A stretch of 39,673 nucleotides of DNA, taken from IMG/VR virus record IMGVR_UViG_3300036791_000604, positions 1-39,673 of that record. One strand, given 5' to 3'. Origin of the DNA: a virus. A program made the position numbers and the translations under genes. The notes beneath the pieces are model-generated. The model made no database searches and was not told the DNA's origin. It worked only from the letters and a program-made list of their open reading frames with translations. Shown here in pieces: positions 32,717 to 39,367 of this stretch; position 1 is the first letter of the stretch, and every line of letters begins with the position of its first letter.

Positions 32717-32868
32717 CAATCTCGGCGCCGTACCTTGACACTAGCGGACGCCGGCGCTCCCCGGACTGGTTGGTTACAGTCCGGGCCGGCGCAGTAATTC
32801 AAACGTTCCGCTTCACTACAGAAGAGGCCGCACAAACCTATATCACAGAATTGGAGACCCCGAAATGA
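32713..32868 (+). CDS. 51-aa small protein between two coupled genes
   Basis: The GTG at 32713 overlaps the preceding stop as GTGA, and its own TGA overlaps the next ATG as ATGA. The product starts VTISAPYLDTSGRRRSPDWL, continues with VTVRAGAVIQTFRFTTEEAA, and ends TYITELETPK. The last residues LETPK are encoded by the next gene's GGAGACCCCGAA motif. The frame exactly fills the space between its neighbours, which supports translation. The pattern (strand-strand-helix) is that of a tiny folded domain. Function unknown. Confidence 0.68.
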   Translation: MTISAPYLDTSGRRRSPDWLVTVRAGAVIQTFRFTTEEAAQTYITELETPK

Positions 32869-33509
32869 CAACCTATAACGGTTATACGAATTACGAGACC
32901 TGGGCCGTCGGGATGTACCTTGACGGCAACTACGATGGAGAGGGTACCTATAAAGACATCCTCGAGATTACTCGAGAGCAGGGCGCCGACAAATATGACA
33001 CGGCGTCGGAGCTCCAAACCTACCTACAGGGTACGATCGAAAACTCCGACCCCGACGGTATAGCCTCGAGCGGGATTATCGGAGACCTGCTAGGTGCCGC
33101 ACTGTCTGAGGTGAACTGGCTCGAGCTCGCGGAGCATAAGTGCACCGAGATAATGGAGGAGTGGACAACTGAGGCTAAGGACCTCGGAGCGTCGGCCGCT
33201 AGGGACGCCGCAACCTGGGTGACCGACGGTAACAGTTCGGCCGGCCACGTTCGGCGCCTGCTTACCATGCTCGAGGAGGGAGACCCGGCGGCCGACGGTA
33301 TGCTGCCCAATTCACCTAACCTATCGGGTGAGTGGGCCGATGATCCGACGCCCTTGTCCCTGGCTCGAGATGTAACAGGACTTGACGAACCGGCCGACGA
33401 AATTATGGACGCCCTGGCGACCGCGTTCGAGGCCGGCGTGTCCGATGCCTTTATGCCGGCCGTGGAGGCCGAGCTCCGCCGGTTCATCGGTGAGGAGGTG
33501 AGCTCGTGA
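32865..33509 (+). CDS. NYETW-motif phage/plasmid protein (214 aa)
   Basis: The N-terminus YNGYTNYETWAVGMYLDGNY is a motif I recognise from many phage and plasmid proteins of unknown function. The C-terminal half (WVTDGNSSAGHVRRLLTMLE, then NLSGEWADDPTPLSLARDVT) is acidic and helical. Such proteins commonly sit in accessory regions with ArdC-like genes, which fits here. It is acidic throughout, so a DNA-mimic or inhibitor role is possible but speculative. The ATG at 32865 follows TTGGAGACCCCGAA. Confidence 0.74.
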   Translation: MTTYNGYTNYETWAVGMYLDGNYDGEGTYKDILEITREQGADKYDTASELQTYLQGTIENSDPDGIASSGIIGDLLGAALSEVNWLELAEHKCTEIMEEWTTEAKDLGASAARDAATWVTDGNSSAGHVRRLLTMLEEGDPAADGMLPNSPNLSGEWADDPTPLSLARDVTGLDEPADEIMDALATAFEAGVSDAFMPAVEAELRRFIGEEVSS

Positions 33510-33739
33510 CACTCCCCGCTCGAGTGATTGAAGAGCTCGAGGGGCTCGGGCCGGCTACAGTGTCAGACCTGGCCGAGTCACTAGGAGAGCCGGCGTACCT
33601 AATCCGTACAGTGGTACGCCGGCTAGTGCAGACTGGCATCCTCGAATCAGAGGAGCGCTATCAACCTAACGTTACCGGCGTGCGCCGTGGTCGGCAGTAT
33701 TGGCTAGCGGAGGATGCCGGAGAGGAGACCCCAAAATGA
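33506..33739 (+). CDS. Winged-helix DNA-binding protein (77 aa)
   Basis: The GTG at 33506 overlaps the previous stop as GTGA. The sequence RVIEELEGLGPATVSDLAES, then LGEPAYLIRTVVRRLVQTGI and RRGRQYWLAED, is a compact winged helix of the MarR/ArsR type. Its last residues EETPK are encoded by the next gene's GGAGACCCC motif. It may regulate P1/P2 or another phage promoter. Confidence 0.77.
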   Translation: MTLPARVIEELEGLGPATVSDLAESLGEPAYLIRTVVRRLVQTGILESEERYQPNVTGVRRGRQYWLAEDAGEETPK

Positions 33740-33906
33740 CTAGTGGTAAGGTGGGCCGGCCGTTGGTCGGCTCACCTATTCACATTCGGCTAGGCGTCGC
33801 GCTGCTCGAGCGGATCGATCGTTACGCCTCCGCCCACGGTGAGAGCCGAGCCGTGACTATCCGCCGGCTATTGGCTCGAGCGCTCGAGCTCGAGGAGACC
33901 GACTAA
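33736..33906 (+). CDS. Ribbon-helix-helix protein (56 aa)
   Basis: The ATG at 33736 follows GAGGAGACCCCAAA. The sequence SPIHIRLGVALLERIDRYAS, then ESRAVTIRRLLARALELEE, is a typical CopG/Arc-type ribbon-helix-helix: one strand and two helices. Such dimers bind short palindromes. It is a candidate repressor of the two operators in this block. It overlaps the next gene as TAATG. Confidence 0.8.
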   Translation: MTSGKVGRPLVGSPIHIRLGVALLERIDRYASAHGESRAVTIRRLLARALELEETD

Positions 33907-34220
33907 TGGCGGCTCTACGTTTCACCGGGAAATGGATCGAACCGATTCGGGCCGGCGTGAAGACTCAGACACTCCGAGCTCAGTTACCGGCTACCGTGAT
34001 AATGGCCGATCGATTCGACGCCCTCAATGGTTACCGTAAGGGGTCTCCTCGGTTTGCCGAGCTCGAGGTCCTGGCGGTCGATCGGGTCGGCCGTGACGAG
34101 CTCACCGACGCCGACGCTAGGCGTGAGGGGTTCGAGACCCTAGCCGAGCTCCTCGAGGCGCTCGAGGTCCTGTATCCCGGCCGAGCTCCGCTTATGCGGG
34201 TCCGGTTCCGGGCCGTCTAG
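33906..34220 (+). CDS. ASCH-domain-like (PUA-fold) protein (104 aa)
   Basis: The start RFTGKWIEPIRAGVKTQTLR is the classic ASCH opening (a strand, helix and K-T-x-T/L-R), followed by a strand LEVLAVDRVGRDELTDADAR and an EGFE helix region. ASCH domains are RNA- or nucleotide-binding PUA-like folds; some act on RNA or modified nucleosides. It is the last gene of the rightward block, just before a bidirectional hairpin. The role in phage biology is unknown. Confidence 0.8.
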   Translation: MAALRFTGKWIEPIRAGVKTQTLRAQLPATVIMADRFDALNGYRKGSPRFAELEVLAVDRVGRDELTDADARREGFETLAELLEALEVLYPGRAPLMRVRFRAV

Positions 34221-34240
34221 ATGTCTCTTTCTCTGAGGCC

Positions 34241-34270
34241 GTCTCCGGGGCGCTGTGACGCTCCGGAGAC
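34241..34270. terminator. Bidirectional hairpin between convergent operons
   Basis: GTCTCCGGGGCG at 34241-34252 pairs with CGCTCCGGAGAC at 34259-34270 (12 pairs, one G-U) over a 6-nt loop. It sits between the stop of the ASCH gene (34220) and the stop of the leftward ABC/GNAT gene (34289). The 17-mer GAGGCCGTCTCCGGGGC at 34235-34251 recurs at 34303-34319, inside the end of the ABC/GNAT gene. Confidence 0.65.
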
Positions 34271-34288
34271 CCTCCGAAGCCTACCCCA

Positions 34289-35497
34289 CTAGCGGACGGC
34301 TCGAGGCCGTCTCCGGGGCTTAGGTGAGCTCTCAGAGGGTGCCCGTTTTCGGGCCGACGCCGGCTCGGGAATACTAGAAATCAGTGCATCGGCCGTTTCG
34401 AGCTCGAGGCGTGGGCCGACATATCGAAAGCTAGCCGTCGGCCGCCGGCCGGCCGTGAGGAGACGAGCTCCGCCGGCTAGCGTCGGCCTCGGCCGATACT
34501 TGGACTGTAGAGGTCCGGGGCGCGAGATTAGTTCCCAGTTGGGGGAGCGGTCTCGAGTGCGGATCAATCCGGGATGCGCGAGGACCGCGTGCACTCGATA
34601 GCCGATCGTGGTATAGGCGGCCGCGACGTAATCGGAGAGCGCCGGCCCGATGCCGAGACCCTGCCAGTCGGGGAGGCAGACGGTTCGCGCTAGCGCCTTG
34701 AGGTTGCGGTGCGCCGGTTGGGGGCGGTGGAGGATTGCCGAGAAAGCCGCCGGCGTCCCATCGGCCGTGAGCTCGTAACACGCGGCCGTGTGATTGAGGC
34801 CGGCCGTCAGATAGTGAAATGGAGCGTACCTCTGCCATCGCTCCCGGTGGACGCGACGGACCTCGCAGTGGAGCTCGGGTCGTCGTTGAAGACACCTCCA
34901 GCCGAAGTCGATGGTCGCGGGCTCGAACGTCCAGTCCGGTTGCAGCCAATCGATCACGTCGAAGTGGCAGGTCGCGGCGACGAGCCGCCGGCCGGGGTTC
35001 CGCCGAATGTACTTCTGGGCCGCGTGGGCGCCGATCTTCGCGACCTGGCGATCGACAACGGAGGTGAATTCATCGATCACGACCGGCTTATCCGCCGGCG
35101 TCTCGAGCAACGCCCGCGCGAGCGCGACGCGAAACTGCTCACCCGTCGAGAGGACCTTGTGCGGTCGCAGCCACGCCGGAATCGTGTTGAACCCGACCGC
35201 CGAACACGCGGCCGTGATATCCGCGATCGAGAGCTCGGCGTCGAAGTCGTCCAGCACCGAGTCAGCCCGCCACTTGAATCGCGCCGGCGTCCCGAACGCG
35301 TGGTTTAGGACTGTCGTCTTCCCGGACCCCGACGGGCCGACGATCAGACCGACAGTCCAGTCGCGGTCCTCGAGCGGGAGCTCCCCCGTCCAAGTGATCG
35401 CCTCGCGCTCCCGTGGCGGCACGTCGAACATCGCGGAGACCTGTTGCGCCCGCACCGAGCTCGAGAGTGGCGTGGTCACGGTCACGTCGATTTTCAT
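34289..35497 (-). CDS. ABC-type ATPase fused to GNAT acetyltransferase-like domain (402 aa)
   Basis: Residues 1-200 form an ABC ATPase: Walker A GPSGSGKT (54-61), signature LSTGE (116-120), Walker B VVIDE (139-143), H-loop His178. Residues 200-370 form a GNAT-like domain with RYAPFHYL (223-230) and the acyl-CoA loop PDWQGLGIG (276-284). This matches the known ATPase-acetyltransferase fusion class (COG2401-like). The C-terminus is a basic tail. Mu Mom, a DNA-modifying enzyme, is also GNAT-fold and has a comparable HY motif, so DNA modification is a possible role (inference). The ATG at 35497 follows GGGAGG and overlaps the small upstream gene as ATGA. Confidence 0.83.
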   Translation of the reverse strand: MKIDVTVTTPLSSSVRAQQVSAMFDVPPREREAITWTGELPLEDRDWTVGLIVGPSGSGKTTVLNHAFGTPARFKWRADSVLDDFDAELSIADITAACSAVGFNTIPAWLRPHKVLSTGEQFRVALARALLETPADKPVVIDEFTSVVDRQVAKIGAHAAQKYIRRNPGRRLVAATCHFDVIDWLQPDWTFEPATIDFGWRCLQRRPELHCEVRRVHRERWQRYAPFHYLTAGLNHTAACYELTADGTPAAFSAILHRPQPAHRNLKALARTVCLPDWQGLGIGPALSDYVAAAYTTIGYRVHAVLAHPGLIRTRDRSPNWELISRPGPLQSKYRPRPTLAGGARLLTAGRRPTASFRYVGPRLELETADALISSIPEPASARKRAPSESSPKPRRRPRAVR

Positions 35498-35649
35498 GCG
35501 GCCTCCCATTCCTCGAGGGTGCGACGGAGATTCGCGATCAGGTTCGCTTCGGCCGGGACGAGCGCCGGCTCCTCCTCGAGCGCGGCGATCAGTTCGCGGA
35601 TCGACTGCGCGAGCTCCTCGAACGGGTCGGGCTCGGAGTCACCGATCAC
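35494..35649 (-). CDS. 51-aa acidic small protein between two GNAT genes
   Basis: The GTG at 35649 overlaps the GNAT stop as GTGA, and the TGA at 35496-35494 overlaps the ATPase start as ATGA. It encodes an acidic helical peptide (IGDSEPDPFEELAQSIRELI, then AALEEEPALVPAEANLIANL, ending EEWEAA). It exactly bridges the two genes, so it is probably translated. It might be a small subunit or adaptor of the GNAT/ATPase pair. Confidence 0.66.
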   Translation of the reverse strand: MIGDSEPDPFEELAQSIRELIAALEEEPALVPAEANLIANLRRTLEEWEAA

Positions 35650-36170
35650 GACTCACCGCGAATCAGCGCTCGCGCCTGGAGCTCGTCGGTCGGGCCGCCG
35701 CAATAGCGAAAGACGGCGTTGGGTCTGACGCCGGCGTTCCAGCGCCAATGCCGGCCGGGTCGCTTTTTGATCTGGCCGGGTCGCTGGAGCAACGTCCACG
35801 TCGGAGAGCGATCGAACGACCGGATCAGTGGCGGGTGCGCCGGGTACATATGCAACTCCATCCCCAGCGCGTTGTAGGCGCCACCGAGCCGGTCGAGCAG
35901 CGCGAACGCGAGTCCCAGCCCTTGCCAGTCCGGGAGCGTCACGACGCGACTCACGCCGCGAACCTTATGCCCTGTCGCGCCTGGGTGCGGCCGATGCAGG
36001 ATCGCCGCGAACGCCGCCGGTTGGCCGCCGGCCTCGAGCTCGAAACAGGTCGCGCCTCGGTGGAGCTCGGCGGTCAGGTAGTGGTAGGGCGCATAGCGAC
36101 TCCACCGCGAATACGCGACGCGACTGATTGAACACTCAAGCAACGGTCGCGGCGCGAGCTCCCGCCACAC
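35646..36170 (-). CDS. Stand-alone GNAT acetyltransferase-like protein (174 aa), paralogue of the fusion
   Basis: The protein aligns by eye along its whole length with the C-terminal domain of the ABC fusion: RWSRYAPYHYLTAEL, AAFAAILHRPHP, then VVTLPDWQGLGLAFALLDRL and AHPPLIRSFDRSP. The acyl-CoA loop reads PDWQGLGLA (80-88), with the last Gly replaced by Ala. The GTG at 36170 follows GAGGGG and matches the domain boundary of the paralogue; longer upstream frames would overlap the ParB-like gene. Probably works with the fusion protein. Confidence 0.8.
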   Translation of the reverse strand: MWRELAPRPLLECSISRVAYSRWSRYAPYHYLTAELHRGATCFELEAGGQPAAFAAILHRPHPGATGHKVRGVSRVVTLPDWQGLGLAFALLDRLGGAYNALGMELHMYPAHPPLIRSFDRSPTWTLLQRPGQIKKRPGRHWRWNAGVRPNAVFRYCGGPTDELQARALIRGES

Positions 36171-36187
36171 GAACCGCCCCTCGAGCG

Positions 36188-36841
36188 TCAGACCATCAAC
36201 GCTTGGACCTGCAACCCCTCGGCTTGCAGCTTCTTGAGCCATTCGCCTTGCTGGTGCTCGTCGGCGCAAACCACCATCAGCCGGTACTCGATCGCGCCCA
36301 ACTGCTCGGACGCGTCCCCCGCCGGCGCCAGTTGCGAGAGGAGGTGATCGAGGTCCTCCTGCTTGAAGCCGGTCGCCTCGAGAGACGGCAGTTCACCGAG
36401 CAACTCGGCCAACATTTCGTTGTCATAGCTACCGAGCTCCGAGAGCCGGTTGTCCACGAGCGCGATCCGGGTCGCCTCCTCCTCGTCCACGTCCACGAAC
36501 GTCACCGCGACCTTCCGCCAGCCGAGCTCGAGCGCCGCCTGATAGGTGTGATTGCCGGCCAGAATCTCGGAGGTGCGACGGTTGACGACGAGCGGTCGAT
36601 ACTGGCCGTGAGCGCGAAGCGAGGTCTTGATTAGGTCCGGTTTACCGTGACGCGGGTTCCGCTCTCGAGGGTGAATCGAGCCCACGTCCACCGCGAGCCC
36701 CTCGAGCAATCGCAACTCTCGCGAACCGGACGCGACTGCGGTCGCGGCGGGGTTTTTCTCCCGGCCACTGTCCCCCATCTCGCGGTTTTCGCGGCCTTGG
36801 GTCCCCCCCCCACCCTCTTCTAGTGGCGAATCTGGTTGCAT
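36188..36841 (-). CDS. ParB/sulfiredoxin-fold nuclease-like protein (217 aa)
   Basis: Residues about 45-140 show the ParB N-terminal fold: LAVDVGSIHPRERNPRHGKP, then LIKTSLRAHGQYRPLVVNRR, then ILAGNHTYQAALELGWRKVA and IALVDNRLSE. In phages this fold can bind or nick DNA, hydrolyse nucleotides or accompany base modification enzymes. The C-terminal part is a charged helical region. The start is uncertain: the ATG at 36841 overlaps the HNH gene by 22 bp and includes a poly-G tract; the ATG at 36778 is an alternative. It is the first of the putative modification cassette. Confidence 0.8.
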   Translation of the reverse strand: MQPDSPLEEGGGGTQGRENREMGDSGREKNPAATAVASGSRELRLLEGLAVDVGSIHPRERNPRHGKPDLIKTSLRAHGQYRPLVVNRRTSEILAGNHTYQAALELGWRKVAVTFVDVDEEEATRIALVDNRLSELGSYDNEMLAELLGELPSLEATGFKQEDLDHLLSQLAPAGDASEQLGAIEYRLMVVCADEHQQGEWLKKLQAEGLQVQALMV

Positions 36842-37110
36842 CGCAAATGCGCGGCTCGCAGGTTCGATAGGTCATCGGTGCCGCCGTCGCGGACTCGGCG
36901 CACATGGTCGGCAGAGTCGGCGCCTGCCAGTCCACATATCCAACAGATGTGCGAGTCGCGCATAAGTACGCGACCCTTTCTTTTCGCCCATCCTGGGGAC
37001 GCACCTGGCCTCTGCTTGGGTAGCTGATGTGAGGTGCACCGACCGCCATAGGTTGCGGTGTTGGGGCAGCGGGGCTCGACACATACCACCCCTGCCCTAC
37101 CGACCCCCAC
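36820..37110 (-). CDS. HNH endonuclease (96 aa)
   Basis: An N-terminal Cys cluster (CVEPRCPN ... GRCTSH) precedes a clear HNH core: ICWICG (Cys56, Cys59), ADSADHVRRV (Asp68-His69), GGTDDLSNLRAAHLRCN (Asn83, His88, Cys91). The enzyme would cut DNA; phage HNH proteins often assist terminase or drive homing. It ends abruptly after the motif (CNQIRH). The start could be the GTG at 37110 or at 37089. Confidence 0.84.
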   Translation of the reverse strand: MGVGRAGVVCVEPRCPNTATYGGRCTSHQLPKQRPGASPGWAKRKGRVLMRDSHICWICGLAGADSADHVRRVRDGGTDDLSNLRAAHLRCNQIRH

Positions 37111-37112
37111 CC

Positions 37113-37370
37113 CTACCGCCCTCGCTTCTTGACCGACGCGACTGTGCCGGCGTGGCGTTTGCGGACCACCGACTTGACCTTCCCTGTAGTACCCATCGTG
37201 CCCGACTGGGCAGCGCGACTGAGGGCGTTGCGGTGTAGACCCTGGCGTTGCTTCTCGCTGATGCCGGCCTTCCTGGCTTGGTTCTTGGTCGGCACTGGGT
37301 ACTTGCGCACCGATGGGTAGACGAACGCGCTACTTGGTAGCCGGTTGCGCTGTTTCGCGGTCAGTGCCAT
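37113..37370 (-). CDS. Small basic conserved phage protein (85 aa)
   Basis: The sequence (NRLPSSAFVYPSVRKYPVPT, then NALSRAAQSGTMGTTGKVKS) matches a small basic protein type I recall from many phages, with PSSAFAYP and ALSRAAQSGT motifs and a basic tail (KKRGR). The function is unknown; a capsid- or DNA-associated role is possible. The ATG at 37370 has only a weak ribosome site. Confidence 0.72.
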   Translation of the reverse strand: MALTAKQRNRLPSSAFVYPSVRKYPVPTKNQARKAGISEKQRQGLHRNALSRAAQSGTMGTTGKVKSVVRKRHAGTVASVKKRGR

Positions 37371-37400
37371 ACGGACCCGCGTTGAAGGGTACCGGGTCTC

Positions 37401-37586
37401 CTATTCGCTGAGGTTGATCCTGATTTGGGTGGCGTCGGGTCGCAGCTTGACGACGGCGGTTATGTCGAGCTCCCCGCCGGCGCTGAGGTGTACGTCGCGG
37501 ACGTGGACCGACTGGGCCTCTGAGCCGAACGTGCGAATCACGGCGTCGAGCGCGATCCGATCAGCGAGCTCGTCAAGGCTCGACAT
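37401..37586 (-). CDS. Small hypothetical protein (61 aa)
   Basis: A short alpha/beta protein (LDELADRIALDAVIRTFGSE, then HVRDVHLSAGGELDITAVVK). The start ATG at 37586 lies 14 bp inside the preceding gene. No function is assigned. Confidence 0.6.
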   Translation of the reverse strand: MSSLDELADRIALDAVIRTFGSEAQSVHVRDVHLSAGGELDITAVVKLRPDATQIRINLSE

Positions 37587-37761
37587 AGTGCGGCCTCCAG
37601 TTGGTCGGGGTTTTCAGCGCGTCGGACGCGACCTTCGACCACTTGTCGGGCGCCACGTCGGCTATGTGCTCGAGCGCGGCCCGATAGACGGGGACGATTG
37701 CCTCGAGCTCATTTAGCCGATCGATGATTATGAGCTCCTCGACGCGATTGACGCCACTCAT
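37573..37761 (-). CDS. Small hypothetical protein (62 aa)
   Basis: A helical protein (VNRVEELIIIDRLNELEAIV, then YRAALEHIADVAPDKWSKVA) with a basic/aromatic end (NWRPHYVEP). The ATG at 37761 overlaps the upstream stop as ATGA. No function is assigned. Confidence 0.62.
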   Translation of the reverse strand: MSGVNRVEELIIIDRLNELEAIVPVYRAALEHIADVAPDKWSKVASDALKTPTNWRPHYVEP

Positions 37762-37925
37762 GGATTCTCGTCCCAGCGCAACTGCCGAACGCGATCTAGC
37801 CACGCCTGATACTCGAGACTGTCGCGGTCGATTGGCGGGTCTCCGGCGCACTCGCACTGGGGCCGGCTCGGCGTCTCGTACAGCACCCCACAGCGAACGC
37901 AGTGGGACCGATCGGGTTCTCTCAT
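37758..37925 (-). CDS. Small zinc-finger protein (55 aa)
   Basis: The ATG at 37925 overlaps the upstream stop as ATGA. HCVRCGVLYETPSRPQCECA gives a four-cysteine zinc ribbon in the first half. The second half is helical and acidic (YQAWLDRVRQLRWDENP). Function unknown. Confidence 0.65.
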   Translation of the reverse strand: MREPDRSHCVRCGVLYETPSRPQCECAGDPPIDRDSLEYQAWLDRVRQLRWDENP

Positions 37926-38311
37926 ATCGACCGCCCTCCTCGAGCGAAGTCGGGCAGCGGCCGCCGCGACAAGCATCGCCAGACGTGTGCGACTTCCGCG
38001 ATATCGATGTGTTCCGATTTGGGCGGGATCACGACGACGCCGAGCGCGTCATCGCCCGCCACGTCGCGGAACGCGTCTCGCACCTGGGTCCATGTCGGCA
38101 TCGCTGCGTCTTTGCGCGAAACCGAGACGTGTTCCCAGAATTGGCCGTCCTCCTCGAGCGCGACGGAGTGGATTAGGCCGAGACCGCGAGCGCCGTGCAT
38201 CCACGCTCCGAGCCCGTCGGCGCCGTGTTGGACGCGATGCCATCGGGCGCGAATCAGACGGGCCTCGGCGGTGCGAAACGCGTTGACCTGAGTGTGGGTG
38301 ATTTGCGGCAC
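37922..38311 (-). CDS. Conserved phage domain protein of unknown function (129 aa)
   Basis: The segment FWEHVSVSRKDAAMPTWTQV, then ALGVVVIPPKSEHIDIAEVA and HVWRCLSRRPLPDF, resembles a small domain found in many phages that opens with a WxHhSvSr motif and ends with HLW. The function is unknown. The GTG at 38311 starts 4 bp after the preceding stop. Confidence 0.72.
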   Translation of the reverse strand: MPQITHTQVNAFRTAEARLIRARWHRVQHGADGLGAWMHGARGLGLIHSVALEEDGQFWEHVSVSRKDAAMPTWTQVRDAFRDVAGDDALGVVVIPPKSEHIDIAEVAHVWRCLSRRPLPDFARGGRSI

Positions 38312-38314
38312 TCG

Positions 38315-38569
38315 CTATCCCTGGCCCACGGGCACGACCATAACCGTGACGCCGTGGGACTCCGCGAGCGCTTTCGCGTGGATCATCAGGTCCCCGAACG
38401 CGTCGAGCGTGTTTTCGTAGCCGGCTAGGCCGATGCCACCTCGCTGCCCGGTGTCGATCAGGATGATGGCCTTGTCACCCTCGCGGTATTCGGAGTGGGT
38501 TTGAATCGCTTCGATCGCGACGTTCGAGAGTCGCGTCAGCCGATCGTGGGGCTCGCCTTCGGTTTTCAT
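38315..38569 (-). CDS. Small hypothetical protein (84 aa)
   Basis: The ATG at 38569 follows AAAGGAGACCC, the start-associated motif. The alpha/beta sequence (LTRLSNVAIEAIQTHSEYRE, then GDKAIILIDTGQRGGIGLAG, then GVTVMVVPVGQG) suggests a compact fold. No function is assigned. It overlaps the HNH-repeat gene as ATGA. Confidence 0.66.
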   Translation of the reverse strand: MKTEGEPHDRLTRLSNVAIEAIQTHSEYREGDKAIILIDTGQRGGIGLAGYENTLDAFGDLMIHAKALAESHGVTVMVVPVGQG

Positions 38570-39057
38570 GGGTCTCCTTTCTGGGCGCTTCGCTTGACGC
38601 CTCGTGGTACTGGGTCGAAACCAGCCGCCGCAATACCAGCGTTCCACGATCCAAAAACCTCTCGCACCGTCCGCTGGCACGGGTGCGACGTTCCGGCAAC
38701 GCCTAGGCCGGGGGTTCGCCGCAAGGTGCGATCCCATTGTTTCGAGGTGGGTGGACCACCGTGGCGCCGAGCCCACCTTTGAATCGCCGCGATGATTCGC
38801 TCCTCGGTCCAGTGTCGGCCGCCGAAACGGTCGTTGTATAGCTCGCGGCCGATCCACTGGAATGTCTCGCGGCTCGCAGGAGACCCCCCACTACGGGCTT
38901 GCCTCGATCGTTTGTACTCGGCTCGCGCCTCGGGGTGTCGAGCAAACCAGTCCTTCCTATGGCAAGTGCGACACATACCTCGACTAAACGCAGGTCGTCC
39001 GCAAGCACAACTGCGACCCTTTTGCTTCTCGTACAGCCTCCTTGTCGGGGCGCTCAC
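38566..39057 (-). CDS. Homing-endonuclease-associated repeat protein with zinc finger (163 aa)
   Basis: The N-terminus has CACGRPAFSRGMCRTCHRKD, a likely zinc finger. Residues 75-150 match the HNH-associated repeat: RHWTEERIIAAIQRWARRHG, GPPTSKQWDRTLRRTPGLGV and VREVFGSWNAGIAAAGFDPV. Such repeats bind DNA. No complete HNH catalytic core is visible, so this may be a DNA-binding protein rather than an active nuclease. The GTG at 39057 overlaps the upstream stop as GTGA. Confidence 0.72.
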   Translation of the reverse strand: MSAPTRRLYEKQKGRSCACGRPAFSRGMCRTCHRKDWFARHPEARAEYKRSRQARSGGSPASRETFQWIGRELYNDRFGGRHWTEERIIAAIQRWARRHGGPPTSKQWDRTLRRTPGLGVAGTSHPCQRTVREVFGSWNAGIAAAGFDPVPRGVKRSAQKGDP

Positions 39058-39338
39058 AGCGCCACCCTGTTGCGCCGTCGGACGACGCCGGCGTCTTTGA
39101 CGAGCTCGCCATCGGAGAGGATCGGCCATTCGCGGGCGGTGAATTGGCCCTTTGCGATCAGGACGACATCGGTCGGGGTCCCAGTGCTCGGCGTCAGTCG
39201 CACCGCCCAGCGATAGAAGTAGCCGACCCGATGGTGCGTGAAGTCGGGACCCTCGGCCCAGTTGATGATGCGACGAATTTCGGCTCGCGCCTCCGGGGGG
39301 ACGGTCTGCATCCACTGGGCTCCACCGCGAAAAGCCAT
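39054..39338 (-). CDS. Hypothetical first gene of the right-arm operon (94 aa)
   Basis: The alpha/beta protein (QTVPPEARAEIRRIINWAEG, then VGYFYRWAVRLTPSTGTPTD, then VVLIAKGQFTAREWPI) has no recognised family. The ATG at 39338 has a weak ribosome site. It lies just inside an inverted repeat and the right att, so it heads the leftward right-arm operon. Confidence 0.62.
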   Translation of the reverse strand: MAFRGGAQWMQTVPPEARAEIRRIINWAEGPDFTHHRVGYFYRWAVRLTPSTGTPTDVVLIAKGQFTAREWPILSDGELVKDAGVVRRRNRVAL

Positions 39339-39367
39339 CTAACGTGAAACCTCACGGTGAAACAGAT

